Positions 8,641 to 17,436 of a DNA stretch of 64,000 nt are shown here, piece by piece; positions within the stretch are counted from its first letter, which is position 1, and each line of letters begins with the position of its first letter. Origin of the DNA: Pantoea sp. Ep11b. Lineage in GTDB: Bacteria; Pseudomonadota; Gammaproteobacteria; Enterobacterales; Enterobacteriaceae. The position numbers and the translations under genes were made by a program. Under the pieces are notes generated by a model. It was not told the origin of the DNA. It was given only the letters and a program-made list of their open reading frames with translations, and did no database searches. Location of the stretch: the NCBI RefSeq assembly GCF_040783975.1, contig NZ_CP160632.1, positions 67,108 through 131,107 of the forward strand, read 5' to 3'.

Positions 8641-10425
8641 ATGCTCAACCATTTACACGGCGACAGTGAGCGCCGAAGCCGTGCCTTACAGGCGCTGCGT
8701 GATCCCGACGAGAGTCGCGATGACGTATTACGCAAATTTGTCAGGCTGGCCAGTCAGGCCCTGGGGATCCCGGGCAGCTTTATCTCTGTGCTGGATGATG
8801 AGTTTCAGACCATCCGCGCATCTCATAATTTTGATCTGCAGCGTTCAACGCGGGCGGACTCTCTCTGCCGCCATGTGGTTGACAGCGACAGCGCGGTGAT
8901 TGTCCCCGATACCTATCACGATGCGCGTTTTGTTACCCATCCGCTGATCACCGGTGCGCCTTTTATACGCTTTTACGCGGGTGTGCCTCTGAAAACCCGC
9001 GACGGTATGATTCTTGGCACACTCTGCGTGACCGACACCGAACCGCATGCCTTTGCCTGCGATCAGGTCACCACACTGACGCTGCTCTCAACCCTGGTGA
9101 TGTCCTTTCTGGAAGCCTGGCATTCGGCAGGGTTTACCGATCCGGTCACCGGATTGCCTAACCGTCAGCGCCTGATCCGTGATTTGCAGTATATGGCCGT
9201 TGCCGGGGATATCACGCCGCGCCGCCTGGTTCTGATCGACTGTATTGATATGTCGCGCGCTTATGAGATGGCCCGCACCATGGGCATGAGTCCGGTTGAG
9301 AGCCTGCTGAAAGATATGGCGACCCTGCTGCCGCTGCGCCTGCGGCCGGCAGTGGGCGAGATGATTTACACCGTGGCAACGGGCCGGTTTGCCATTCTGA
9401 CGCGAGCGGATAGCCGGCTCAGCGCAGCCTGGGTCGCCGGTCGTCTGGAAGGGATCAGCGCAGACATTGATGAGGGGCTCTCTGTTGCTCTTACGCCGCA
9501 TACCGGAGAAGCGGGCTTTGTGGCAGGCAGCATGTCAGCGTCTGACGTGCTGCGCCGGGCCAGCACAGCGCTGAATGAAGCGGTAGGCCGCGGGCTACCC
9601 TCTCAGCGCTTTGATGAAGAGGCGGAAACGCAGCGCTCAGAAGATTTCCTGCTGATGACCGATCTTAAAACCGCGCTGCGTCAGAATATCGGGCTTTATA
9701 TGGTCTATCAGCCGAAAATCTGTTTGCTGAAGGGTAAGCCGGTCGGACTGGAGGCGTTAATCCGCTGGAAACACCCCTGCCGGGGCGAACTTTCACCCGG
9801 CGCATTTATCCCGCTGGCTGAGCAGACAGACCTGCTCTCTGTGCTGACCGAGTGGATTATCGATAAAGCCATTGAACGTCTCAGCCGCCTGCGGAATCAC
9901 TGCATTCAGTTGCCACTGACGATTAACGTCAGCGTACGCGACTTTGCCCGCGAAGGGTTTGCCGCCGGGCTGGAAAGTAAAATGCAGAAGGCTAAGCTGC
10001 CGACTTCTCTGCTGGGCATCGAATGCCTTGAGACAGAGCGTATTCTGGAAAGCCCGACCGCCCTGCGCGGGCTGGAGATGCTCAGAGAGCGGGGATTCAC
10101 GATTTCACTCGATGATTTTGGTGCCGGCTATAGCAACATCAGCTATCTGCGTCGTATGCCGCTGGATGTGATCAAGCTGGACCGTTCCCTGATCAGTGAG
10201 CTTTCCTCCGATACGGCTTCACGCATCATCGCCCGCAGCATCATCGCCATGCTGAAAGAGCTGGACTATACCGTCGTGGCAGAGGGGGTTGAGTGTACGG
10301 ATACGGTGGCCTCCCTGACCGAATATGGCTGCGATCAGGCTCAGGGCTTCTTCTATTCGAAACCGTTAGACGAGGAGGCGCTGGATCAGTGGCTTCACTG
10401 GAAGCTGCGGGGGGAGTGTATTTAA
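8641..10425 (+). CDS. GAF-(degenerate GGDEF)-EAL c-di-GMP phosphodiesterase
   Basis: Soluble 594-residue signalling enzyme. A GAF sensor domain spans about 20-165, ending in the PVTGLPNR linker typical of GGDEF starts. The GGDEF domain (about 170-325) is degenerate: the signature loop reads ATGRFAILTR, so no cyclase activity is expected. The EAL domain (about 340-585) keeps EALIRWKHP, the Asn in INVSVRDF, the Glu in IECLETERI, LDDFGAG, KLDRS, AEGVE and QGFFY, so phosphodiesterase activity is likely. The signal sensed by GAF is unknown. A close paralogue (593 residues) lies in opposite orientation at 29514-31295. The ribosome-binding site is only a weak GGGG. Confidence 0.92.
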   Translation: MLNHLHGDSERRSRALQALRDPDESRDDVLRKFVRLASQALGIPGSFISVLDDEFQTIRASHNFDLQRSTRADSLCRHVVDSDSAVIVPDTYHDARFVTHPLITGAPFIRFYAGVPLKTRDGMILGTLCVTDTEPHAFACDQVTTLTLLSTLVMSFLEAWHSAGFTDPVTGLPNRQRLIRDLQYMAVAGDITPRRLVLIDCIDMSRAYEMARTMGMSPVESLLKDMATLLPLRLRPAVGEMIYTVATGRFAILTRADSRLSAAWVAGRLEGISADIDEGLSVALTPHTGEAGFVAGSMSASDVLRRASTALNEAVGRGLPSQRFDEEAETQRSEDFLLMTDLKTALRQNIGLYMVYQPKICLLKGKPVGLEALIRWKHPCRGELSPGAFIPLAEQTDLLSVLTEWIIDKAIERLSRLRNHCIQLPLTINVSVRDFAREGFAAGLESKMQKAKLPTSLLGIECLETERILESPTALRGLEMLRERGFTISLDDFGAGYSNISYLRRMPLDVIKLDRSLISELSSDTASRIIARSIIAMLKELDYTVVAEGVECTDTVASLTEYGCDQAQGFFYSKPLDEEALDQWLHWKLRGECI

Positions 10426-10628
10426 TGCAACACGGCGCGTAGGATTGCGGTTGCATCGTTTTGTAGCGTTACGGATAGTGCCTGCTGCTCCTCCGGCTCG
10501 CCTTTTTTGCCGCTTTGCTTACCGCCGCCTTATGTGGTGCACACTGTGCGGGATCCGGCAAAGAAGGATGAAACATTTTTTGAACAATGTTAGCGTGTGC
10601 GCAACAACCATATGAACAGGAGCTGCAC

Positions 10629-11816
10629 ATGTTAACTACTATAATTTATCGCAGCCATATTTCAGATGATTTTCCGGTCAGAACCCTGCCAGAGATGGTC
10701 GATAATGCCAGTAAAATCAATACGTCTCACGGCGTGACCGGCATTCTGCTTTTCAACGGCACGCACTTCTTCCAGCTGCTTGAAGGCCCGGAAGCGGGCA
10801 TTCTCGCAGTTTATGAGCGAATCTGTGCTGACCGCCGGCACCATAATGTCGTAGAACTGATGCGTGACTATGCGCCATACCGCCGCTTCGGTAATGCAGG
10901 CATGTCGCTGTTCGACCTGCGCGAACATGATCGCTCATCTCTGCTTCAGGCGGTTCTGGATAAGGGGACGTCAAAATATCAGCTGACCTATGATGATCGG
11001 GCACTGCAATTCCTGCGTACCTTCGTCGAGTCCCGCGAAAAAGAGAACTATTACGAGGTTCTCCCGCCGGGTTACTGGGAATTTATTTCCGAACACGATG
11101 AGGCGCCCGCGTCGAGTCCGGAAACAGAAGGCGTCACCTTCCGCCCGGTCGTCGATCCGCTGGCGCGTCGGGTGACGGCGATTGAAGCAACCACGGTTCG
11201 TCCGGCAACGTCCGGGGAGATCGCTGGCGATGCGCTTTACGCCGAAGACCTGGAAACCCTCAAACAGACCTTCAGCCATGCCGGCAGAGTCTGTCCTGAT
11301 GATATGACGCTCTACGTCAGTCTGCTGCCGATGACGCTGGTAATTATCCCCGATGCCGTCACGCAGATCCTGGCTGCGATTGAGCAGGCAGGACTTGTGC
11401 CTGAACAGGTTGTGATCGGCGTCAGTGAAACCGCCGTGATTTCGCAGCTGGAGGCCTTCTCTGACGCCGTCCGCGCCCTGAAAGCCGTCGGCATCAGCCT
11501 GTCGATCGACAATTTCGGTGACGGTTCAGCAGGATTATCCCTGCTCACCCATATTCAGCCTGATCGCATCCGTATCGATGCCGGGATCACCCGCGACGTT
11601 CATCGCAGCGGACCTAAACAGGCAGTGGTACAGGCCATTATCAAATGCTGTTCAGCGCTGGAGATCACCGTTATCGCGGCGGGCATCGTTCAGGCTGAAG
11701 AGTGGATGTGGCTGGAAGCGGCTGGGGTTATCAACTTCCAGGGCACACTGTTTGCGGCTGCGGGTCGCTACGAGGCGCAGTCTGTCGCCTGGCCGGAATA
11801 CCGGGAAGCGATGTAA
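10629..11816 (+). CDS. BLUF-EAL protein with catalytically dead EAL domain
   Basis: Paralogue of the protein at 3984. The BLUF domain is intact (Tyr in IIYRSHIS, Gln in FFQLLEG, MSLFDL). In the EAL domain almost every metal and substrate position is changed: EAL becomes EAT, the VNLLPM Asn becomes Ser (YVSLLPM), VEVTEDE becomes IGVSETA, LDDFGAG becomes IDNFGDG, KIDRK becomes RIDAG, and AEGVE becomes AAGIV. It should therefore act by light-dependent protein binding, as E. coli BluF does, rather than hydrolyse c-di-GMP. The ATG at 10629 is preferred over 10587 because ACAGGAGC lies just upstream and the protein then begins MLTTIIYRS, matching its paralogue. Confidence 0.92.
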   Translation: MLTTIIYRSHISDDFPVRTLPEMVDNASKINTSHGVTGILLFNGTHFFQLLEGPEAGILAVYERICADRRHHNVVELMRDYAPYRRFGNAGMSLFDLREHDRSSLLQAVLDKGTSKYQLTYDDRALQFLRTFVESREKENYYEVLPPGYWEFISEHDEAPASSPETEGVTFRPVVDPLARRVTAIEATTVRPATSGEIAGDALYAEDLETLKQTFSHAGRVCPDDMTLYVSLLPMTLVIIPDAVTQILAAIEQAGLVPEQVVIGVSETAVISQLEAFSDAVRALKAVGISLSIDNFGDGSAGLSLLTHIQPDRIRIDAGITRDVHRSGPKQAVVQAIIKCCSALEITVIAAGIVQAEEWMWLEAAGVINFQGTLFAAAGRYEAQSVAWPEYREAM

Positions 11817-11840
11817 CCTTCGCTCTGCGCATCATGAAAA

Positions 11841-11867
11841 GCGGCACATCAGAGTGCCGCTTTTTTT
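11841..11867 (+). terminator. Rho-independent terminator after BLUF-EAL gene
   Basis: Perfect stem GCGGCAC / GTGCCGC, loop ATCAGA, then seven T. Confidence 0.92.
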
Positions 11868-11990
11868 AGCCGCAGCCAGAGACTGCATCACGCCCACCAC
11901 CTGCACTGCGATGTCACCCTCTTTTTTCCTGCGTGACCATGTCACGAGATCCCGTTGATGCTGGATCCACCCTGCGGCTTAATGCCTGTA

Positions 11991-13027
11991 GATAACCACT
12001 GTAGCGAGTAGTCCAGTCCGGCGGCGTAAGGGATCCCCGAGGGCCTTTTCATCGACGCCGGTATCATAATGCACCAGATATTTACTGTAGCGAGTGCCCT
12101 TTTATATGAGCCTGCATGTGGAAGGTATTGCGTAATATCAGCACCGAGCGACAGCGTGTCAGCCTCTGTGCATCGGTTCTGGCAGCCTGAGGACTGATCG
12201 TCAGCTAAGCTTCTCGTTTTGATAACCACTATAGCGAGAACACCGGAAACGACCGGCACATGCGGCGGTAACGGGCACATCGTCCCCTCGGCGGGCGATT
12301 AAAGCGTGTATTACGGAGCCACTCCGGGTGTCCGGCATTATCCGGACTGGCATCAGACCCGTTACGGTTAACCACTGTAGCGAGTAGTGCTATATCAGCA
12401 AAAGAAGGTGACAGTCTGTGAAAAAACGATGACACAGGCCCTGAAATGATAGTAAGTGCTTACATTTATAGGTAAGAGGCTGCTGCAATCACAGCGATCG
12501 CATGATAACAACCACTATGGTGAGTAAACTGCGCTTTTCTGTTCTCATCTGATAACCACTGTAGCGAGAACGTTTACTCTGCCAGCACGATAATCCGTGC
12601 AGTAAACAGGCGATTGGTCGGAAAAGTGAGCGGGTAACCACTATAGCGAGTTAATCATGGGACAGGAATGAGGGCTTCAGATGCTCTGACAGAGCAGATA
12701 ACCACTATAGCGAGTTTATCCGGACGAGCACAGGCTCCTTTGTGCCCCTGTGGACCGCAAAACGCACCGCATCAGCCTCGCCGCAATCCCATGAAAAGAG
12801 AAAATAACCACTGTAGCGAGTAAACAGCAGAGGTTTCCAGACCGTCAACCCTGCAGATAGCCGTGAGTAACCACTGTAGCGAGTAAAATTCTCGCCCCAT
12901 CCTGTCGATCAGGATAACGGATGAGCCGCAGTGTGACGGGGATACAGAGATCGACGACAGTAAGCTCAGGAGACAACGCTTCAGAGGTAACCACTGTGGC
13001 GAGTAACCTGACTCGCTACAGTGGTTG
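11991..13027 (+). repeat. Dispersed iteron field downstream of repA
   Basis: At least eleven copies of TAACCACTRTAGCGAGTA in the plus orientation start near 11991, 12079 (truncated), 12221, 12367, 12507, 12551, 12633, 12697, 12803, 12867 and 12987, plus one inverted copy at 13011-13027 that forms a near-palindrome with the last. Spacing is irregular (44-146 bases), unlike the arrays upstream of repA. RepFIB replicons carry RepA-binding iterons on both sides of repA, those downstream contributing to copy control. No credible gene lies in this kilobase. Confidence 0.92.
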
Positions 13028-13069
13028 CAGAAAGATAACGGAAGATCTGCCGCCTGCCGGGCATAGCCA

Positions 13070-14140
13070 TTACAGCTTCTTTTGCTTACGGATCTTGTTC
13101 AGTAACTCTATTTCCTCGCGCGAAACCATAACCAGCTCACTGCTTTCCTCTGCGAGCAGCGGTTCAGGCAGGCTGACGTCAATCACGTCGGGATCGATAT
13201 CCAGATCGTCAAACTCATCCATCTCATCATCGATCAGGCCCGACTTGCTGAGCGGCAGTTCGGCCGGGCGCAGCTTTGGATGGCGATAGTGGACCCAGAA
13301 GTAAACTGACGAGCCGCGACGCGTTTCGGTGTAGTCGAGATAACCAATCTCTTTTAACTGCTCCATGGCCTTTCTGACGGTGGCATTCTGGGTGATCACG
13401 CGCGAGGTCAGATTAAGCCGGGCGCGCAGACGCGCCATGGAGATCGGCGCCGGTTTTGGCGGCAGGCTTTCGATAAAGGTGTAGAGCGCCTGAGCAGACT
13501 CTTTGCGTGCCAGCTCATTGATGGCTTTCAGCTGCAGCAGAACCTTTCTGTCGAACTGATAGAGTTCAAAGATCTTGGGATCGGCCTGCAGCGTGACCGT
13601 ATCCTTTTTAATGCTGTATTTGGCCGACTGCACCAGGTGCGTGGTGTAGTTTTCGCCGCCTTTGCTGGTAAACGTCAGGGTATTGGAGGCGATGCGCGTC
13701 AGCGACGCATCCAGACGGCTCCTGAGCTTCGAGGAGAGCCGCGCAGAGGGTATACCGCAGAGTTTGGCAAACTCAACGAATGAGAGCGTTACCGTGTCTC
13801 CCAGACACTCATGCGTGGCAAATGCCCGAATGATCCCCACCCAGGTTTTAAAGTCGTTATCCATATCCAGCCGCGCACCCAGAATCTTGATGTTGTCATA
13901 GCCTTCAGACCTGACCAGGGATAACTGTTTCAGATCCTGGGTCACGTCCATGGCGTTCATCTGGTTTTTCTGACTGCGAGCGGTGGATTTAAGCGTAGGA
14001 ACAAACAGGCCGAGTCGCATCAATGCAACCGGCTGCACGGTGTTATTACTGTTGGGAGTCAGCGTAACAACCTCCCCCGTGCGTTTATCAGTTTCGCTAA
14101 ACGCATCCGCTATGTTCAGGATATCTGGTTCTTTTCTTGG
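13070..14140 (-). CDS. repA: RepFIB-type replication initiator RepA
   Basis: Plasmid replication initiator that binds iterons and opens the origin. The protein (356 residues from the ATG at 14140) matches F-plasmid RepFIB RepA over most of its length: [20 protein letters not shown], then [57 protein letters not shown] and [13 protein letters not shown]. These cover the two winged-helix domains of the Rep_3 class. An acidic C-terminal stretch ([15 protein letters not shown]) extends beyond the F protein. The alternative start at 14206 would run into the promoter-proximal iterons, so 14140 is preferred; no Shine-Dalgarno is visible. Iterons immediately upstream imply autoregulation by RepA. Confidence 0.95.
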   Translation of the reverse strand, partial: PRKEPDILNIADAFSETDKRTGEVVTLTPNSNNTVQPVALMRLGLFVPTLKSTARSQKNQMNAMDVTQDLKQLSLVRSEGYDNIKILGARLDMDNDFKTWVGIIRAFATHECLGDTVTLSFVEFAKLCGIPSARLSSKLRSRLDASLTRIASNTLTFTSKGGENYTTHLVQSAKYSIKKDTVTLQADPKIFELYQFDRKVLLQLKAINELARKESAQALYTFIESLPPKPAPISMARLRARLNLTSRVITQNATVRKAMEQLKEIGYLDYTETRRGSSVYFWVHYRHPKLRPAELPLSKSGLIDDEMDEFDDLDIDPDVIDVSLPEPLLAEESSELVMVSREEIELLNKIRKQKKL

Positions 14141-14182
14141 CATGGGGAAGATCCGTGATGTGAACAGACAAAAGCCGCCGCT

Positions 14183-14285
14183 ACTCGATACAGTGGATAC
14201 TATCACTCACTATAGCGGTTAATCTACTTGCCATAGTGGTTAATTGTCTCGCTACAGTGGATGTTTTGCTCGCTATAGTGGTTAG
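14183..14285 (-). repeat. Origin module A: five phased iterons
   Basis: Five copies of the iteron (plus-strand form ACTCGCTATAGTGGTTA with variants) begin at 14183, 14205, 14225, 14247 and 14268. The period is 20-22 bases, about two helical turns. The orientation is opposite to the downstream field and reads in the repA direction. The copies nearest repA are the most diverged. Confidence 0.92.
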
Positions 14286-14331
14286 TCACATGTCCCGAAG
14301 GCAGGCATACCAGTGCCTCGCGGCTGCCGGG

Positions 14332-14393
14332 GATCTCTCAGGAACTTTCAGGGATCTTATGAGGATCGATGATTGGATCGATTCAGTGGATAA
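14332..14393. other. Origin module A: GATC array and DnaA-box-like site
   Basis: Dam sites at 14332, 14353, 14364 and 14376 (steps of 21, 11 and 12) are followed by AGTGGATAA at 14385-14393, one mismatch from the DnaA box TGTGGATAA. The arrangement resembles the unwinding region of P1-type origins. Confidence 0.7.
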
Positions 14394-14528
14394 CCCGACA
14401 TATTTGGCTGAAAACTGCGCATCTTTCTGACACGCCAGGTTCTGTCAATAGCCGTTCTCCTGAACGGCCCTCTGAAAGTACCCACACAGCCCCTGACAGA
14501 AGCTTTTCCACACGCTGAAAGGCCATTT

Positions 14529-14631
14529 ACTCGCTACAGTGGTTATCCGTCACTCGCCAGCGCGGTTGCTTTTCTCGCTACAGTGGTTGTTACACTCGCT
14601 ACAGTGGTTTTTCTTCTCGCTATAGTGGTTA
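14529..14631 (-). repeat. Origin module B: five phased iterons
   Basis: Five copies begin at 14529, 14552, 14573, 14594 and 14615, with period 21-23 bases. The orientation is the same as module A. The second copy (ACTCGCCAGCGCGGTTG) is degenerate; the others are close to consensus. Confidence 0.92.
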
Positions 14632-14678
14632 CGGATCCCCTCTCAGGCGTGATGTGACAAGGCCTGGGACACTGCGGG

Positions 14679-14742
14679 GATCTGTTTAGGATCTCAGTTT
14701 GATCTATTAAGGATCGAACAATTGGATCTGGCCTGTGGATAA
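14679..14742. other. Origin module B: probable oriV with phased GATC array and perfect DnaA box
   Basis: GATC sites at 14679, 14690, 14701, 14712 and 14725 (steps of 11, 11, 11 and 13) lie in AT-rich 11-mers, followed by a perfect DnaA box TGTGGATAA at 14734-14742. It sits 47 bases from iteron array B, the same distance as in module A. Confidence 0.8.
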
Positions 14743-15003
14743 CGGGGATAAAAACCAGACGTTAAAAATGAACCACAGAAGCAACCCCTCTCACAGGGCC
14801 TGCAGAAAACAGTCTGACAGGAGAGAAACGGGTAATTTTGTAAAGAGGCTAAAACAGTTGATAACGATGAGTGTGCCAGGCATCTGCCACAGTATTCTCA
14901 CTAAACAGAAACAGGGCGTTAAACAGAAATCGTGCGCGTTTTCATTTTTTCCACCATGAAAATAATTTCATAACTAATTGATTTTAATAATTAAAATTAT
15001 ATA

Positions 15004-15031
15004 TTTTCATGATGAAAACACCCTCGGGAAA
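15004..15031 (+). repeat. Near-palindrome repeat, copy 1
   Basis: Palindrome TTTTCAT-G-ATGAAAA followed by CACCCTCGGGAAA. It matches copy 2 at 15935-15962 in 24 of 28 positions. Confidence 0.7.
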
Positions 15032-15934
15032 CGTTATTTCTGCCTCTGTTTGTAACGGTTAATGAACAAAAATCAGAAATGCACAAGGGATGGTGCTTTT
15101 ATCCCTGCAAAAGATCAGAGATATCAGAAAGTAACAGAAGATACGATTGCCAGTATTTATCCGGGTGCAGAGCATAGCCGCGTTTCGAACAGGTAAATCA
15201 GTGATGGCTGTTAATAATTCAGAACGCTCCATAGCGGGATTAACCATGGCAACCCATCTGAGCATCAGCAGAAATTCACAGAATTGAGCACAGACGAGCA
15301 TCGCACTATCAGAAAAGTATGACGGTCCAGATTTGTAAGTCTCAGACACCGCCTCTCTGAAAAGCCGCTGACACCACAATCTGGCCACCTGAAAAATAAC
15401 ACTTGCGCTGAAAGTATCGTCATCAATCTGAGTAGTGCTTAAATCGAATCGTTGCACTGAATGCCAGCAGGAAGTGAACTGACCCTTTTTCATGCACAAA
15501 GAAGTTTTGTGCAAACATTCCCTTCCCTGCCTTTAAATCGATTGATTGAATTTAACGACTATCACCATAGTGAATACGGGTCTGGCTGAGTGGCACCATG
15601 ATTCTTGTCGGAGAGGCAGTTCTGTGCGTTCTGAACAGGGAAGTATTGCTGAGGTGGGAGCAGGAGCAGATTACGATAACAATCTCTGTAAGCCTCAGGC
15701 TTTTTACGCGCTCATCTGACCAGGCTTGTCGTGATACCTCTGTAAAATAGATTGTCCACGTCTGCTGACAGTATTTAATCCGGTATTTTGAACGGCAGAT
15801 GCAGATAAGACTCAGACACCCTATCCATGCTAACGGAATAATTAAACTGACGCCTGTGACCCGATAATTTCAGACAGATTTTTCACCAGCCCTTTTCTCT
15901 TTCAATGTACTGATTTTATTGGTTTTTTATGAAA

Positions 15935-15962
15935 TTTTCATGCTGAAAACACCATCAGAAAA
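15935..15962 (+). repeat. Near-palindrome repeat, copy 2
   Basis: TTTTCATGCTGAAAACACC followed by ATCAGAAAA. It is the second copy of the element at 15004, about 270 bases upstream of parA. Confidence 0.7.
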
Positions 15963-16233
15963 ACCTGTATGATACAGGCAGGAAGCTCACCGGGCATAAT
16001 ACCTCTTTCTGCGTAAAATCAGTTCCGCCATCTGCACAGTCATCGCTTTGCAGTTATTACTGTTTATGTTTTTAAAGCATAGACAATGCATGTACCCAGT
16101 TACTCTTCTCTAATCCTTCAGGTAATCCGCTTCACTCTGTGATAAAAAATCCAGGTTTTTAGCTTTTTTCTAAAAAATTGGCAGGTCGCTGCTTTTTGTG
16201 TAGTATGCCAAAAACATTAAGAAAGAGGGGCTT

Positions 16234-17436
16234 ATGAAGCGTGATTATGGCGGAGTGCTGGAGATGGCAACCCGTGCCAACTCCATGTTGCATGGACTCA
16301 GCGATCATATTGAGCAGCAGCGTCAGGAGTTTAACCAGACCGGCTTTTATCAGACCTTTTCCCGCAACGCGGTCGCCAATATGCCACTGCTGAGCAAGCA
16401 TGCCGTAGTTGCTGCGATCAGCGATATGGAAGCCGCAGGCTATCAGTTCGGTAAAAAACAGACCGGCAGCACGTCACAATATGCATTGACCATTCAGAAC
16501 GTGGTCGACATCTATCAGCATCGTAAAGTCCCTAAATATCGTGACCGTCACGATGGTCCTTTTGTCGTGTTTGTGGTCAGCCTTAAAGGTGGCGTGTCTA
16601 AAACCGTCAGTACGGTTACCCTTGCGCACGGCATGCGCGCCCACCCTTCTATGCTGCACAACGACCTGCGCATCCTGGTTATCGACCTCGATCCTCAGGC
16701 GTCCAGCACCATGTTTCTGAGCCACACCAACAGCGTCGGTTCCGTACTCGAAACCGCCGCGCAGGCGATGCTGAACGACCTGGATGCCGATCAGCTGCGT
16801 GAGCAGTTTATCAAGCCGACCGTGATGCCTGGCGTGGATGTGATCCCGGCTTCGATTGACGACGGTTTTGTGGCAAGCGACTGGGAAGAGCTGGTTGCTG
16901 AACATCTGCCTGGCGTGGCACCTTCAGAGGTATTACGCCGCAACGTAATCGACCGTCTGGCGGGTGACTATGACTTCATCTTCCTGGACACCGGCCCCCA
17001 CCTCGACTCTTTTATGCTGAATGCAATTGCAGCCAGTGACGTCCTGCTGACACCAACGCCCCCGGCGCAGGTCGATTTCCATTCCACTATGAAGTATCTG
17101 ACCCGCCTGCCGGAGATGCTGGAGCGGATCGAATCTGAAGGCGTCGAACCACGCCTCAAGGCAAATATCGGCTTCATGTCCAAGATGACCTCCAAGCACG
17201 ATCATCTGACTTCCCAGAGCTATGCGCGTGAGGTCTTTACCAAATCGATGCTGGACTGCGGTTTACCGCGCCTGGATGGATTCGAGCGCTGTGGCGAGTC
17301 TTTTGATACCGTCATCAGCGCTAACCCGGCCTCGTATCCGGGCAGTGCAGACGCGCTGCGCAAAGCCAAACATGAAGCCGAGCAGTTCTCCAGGGCTGTT
17401 TTTGACCGAATCGAATATATCAGGAGTACCCTGTGA
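16234..17436 (+). CDS. parA: P1-type plasmid partition ATPase ParA
   Basis: Type Ia partition ATPase of 400 residues that moves plasmid copies over the nucleoid and represses its own promoter. The N-terminal 110 residues form the DNA-binding extension with a helix-turn-helix (LSKHAVVAAISDMEAAGYQF). The deviant Walker A motif KGGVSKT follows at about 118-124, then VIDLDPQASST (Walker A') and FIFLDTGPHLD (Walker B). AGAGGGG lies 6-7 bases before the ATG. The stop overlaps the parB start by 4 bases (GTGA), so the pair is translationally coupled. Confidence 0.97.
   Translation: MKRDYGGVLEMATRANSMLHGLSDHIEQQRQEFNQTGFYQTFSRNAVANMPLLSKHAVVAAISDMEAAGYQFGKKQTGSTSQYALTIQNVVDIYQHRKVPKYRDRHDGPFVVFVVSLKGGVSKTVSTVTLAHGMRAHPSMLHNDLRILVIDLDPQASSTMFLSHTNSVGSVLETAAQAMLNDLDADQLREQFIKPTVMPGVDVIPASIDDGFVASDWEELVAEHLPGVAPSEVLRRNVIDRLAGDYDFIFLDTGPHLDSFMLNAIAASDVLLTPTPPAQVDFHSTMKYLTRLPEMLERIESEGVEPRLKANIGFMSKMTSKHDHLTSQSYAREVFTKSMLDCGLPRLDGFERCGESFDTVISANPASYPGSADALRKAKHEAEQFSRAVFDRIEYIRSTL

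Larger units (their letters stand above)
14743..16233. other. AT-rich gene-free stretch between origin and parA
   Basis: About 1.5 kb with no supported gene. A 151-codon minus-strand frame (15059-15514) is cysteine-rich, has no ribosome-binding site and is probably chance. The stretch holds the long-range repeat at 15004 and 15935 and presumably the parAB promoter. A parS-like site could lie here but I cannot identify one by motif. Confidence 0.5.

Noticed and set aside
11941..13069. CRISPR array interpretation of the repeated TAACCACTGTAGCGAGT units
   Set aside because: Repeats are only about 18 bases, spacing is irregular from 44 to 146 bases, one copy is inverted, there are no cas genes, and the same motif flanks repA as phased iterons.
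15059..15514. 151-codon minus-strand frame in the AT-rich region before parA
   Set aside because: No ribosome-binding site, many cysteines and aromatic residues in a pattern typical of non-coding AT-rich DNA, and no recognisable domain.
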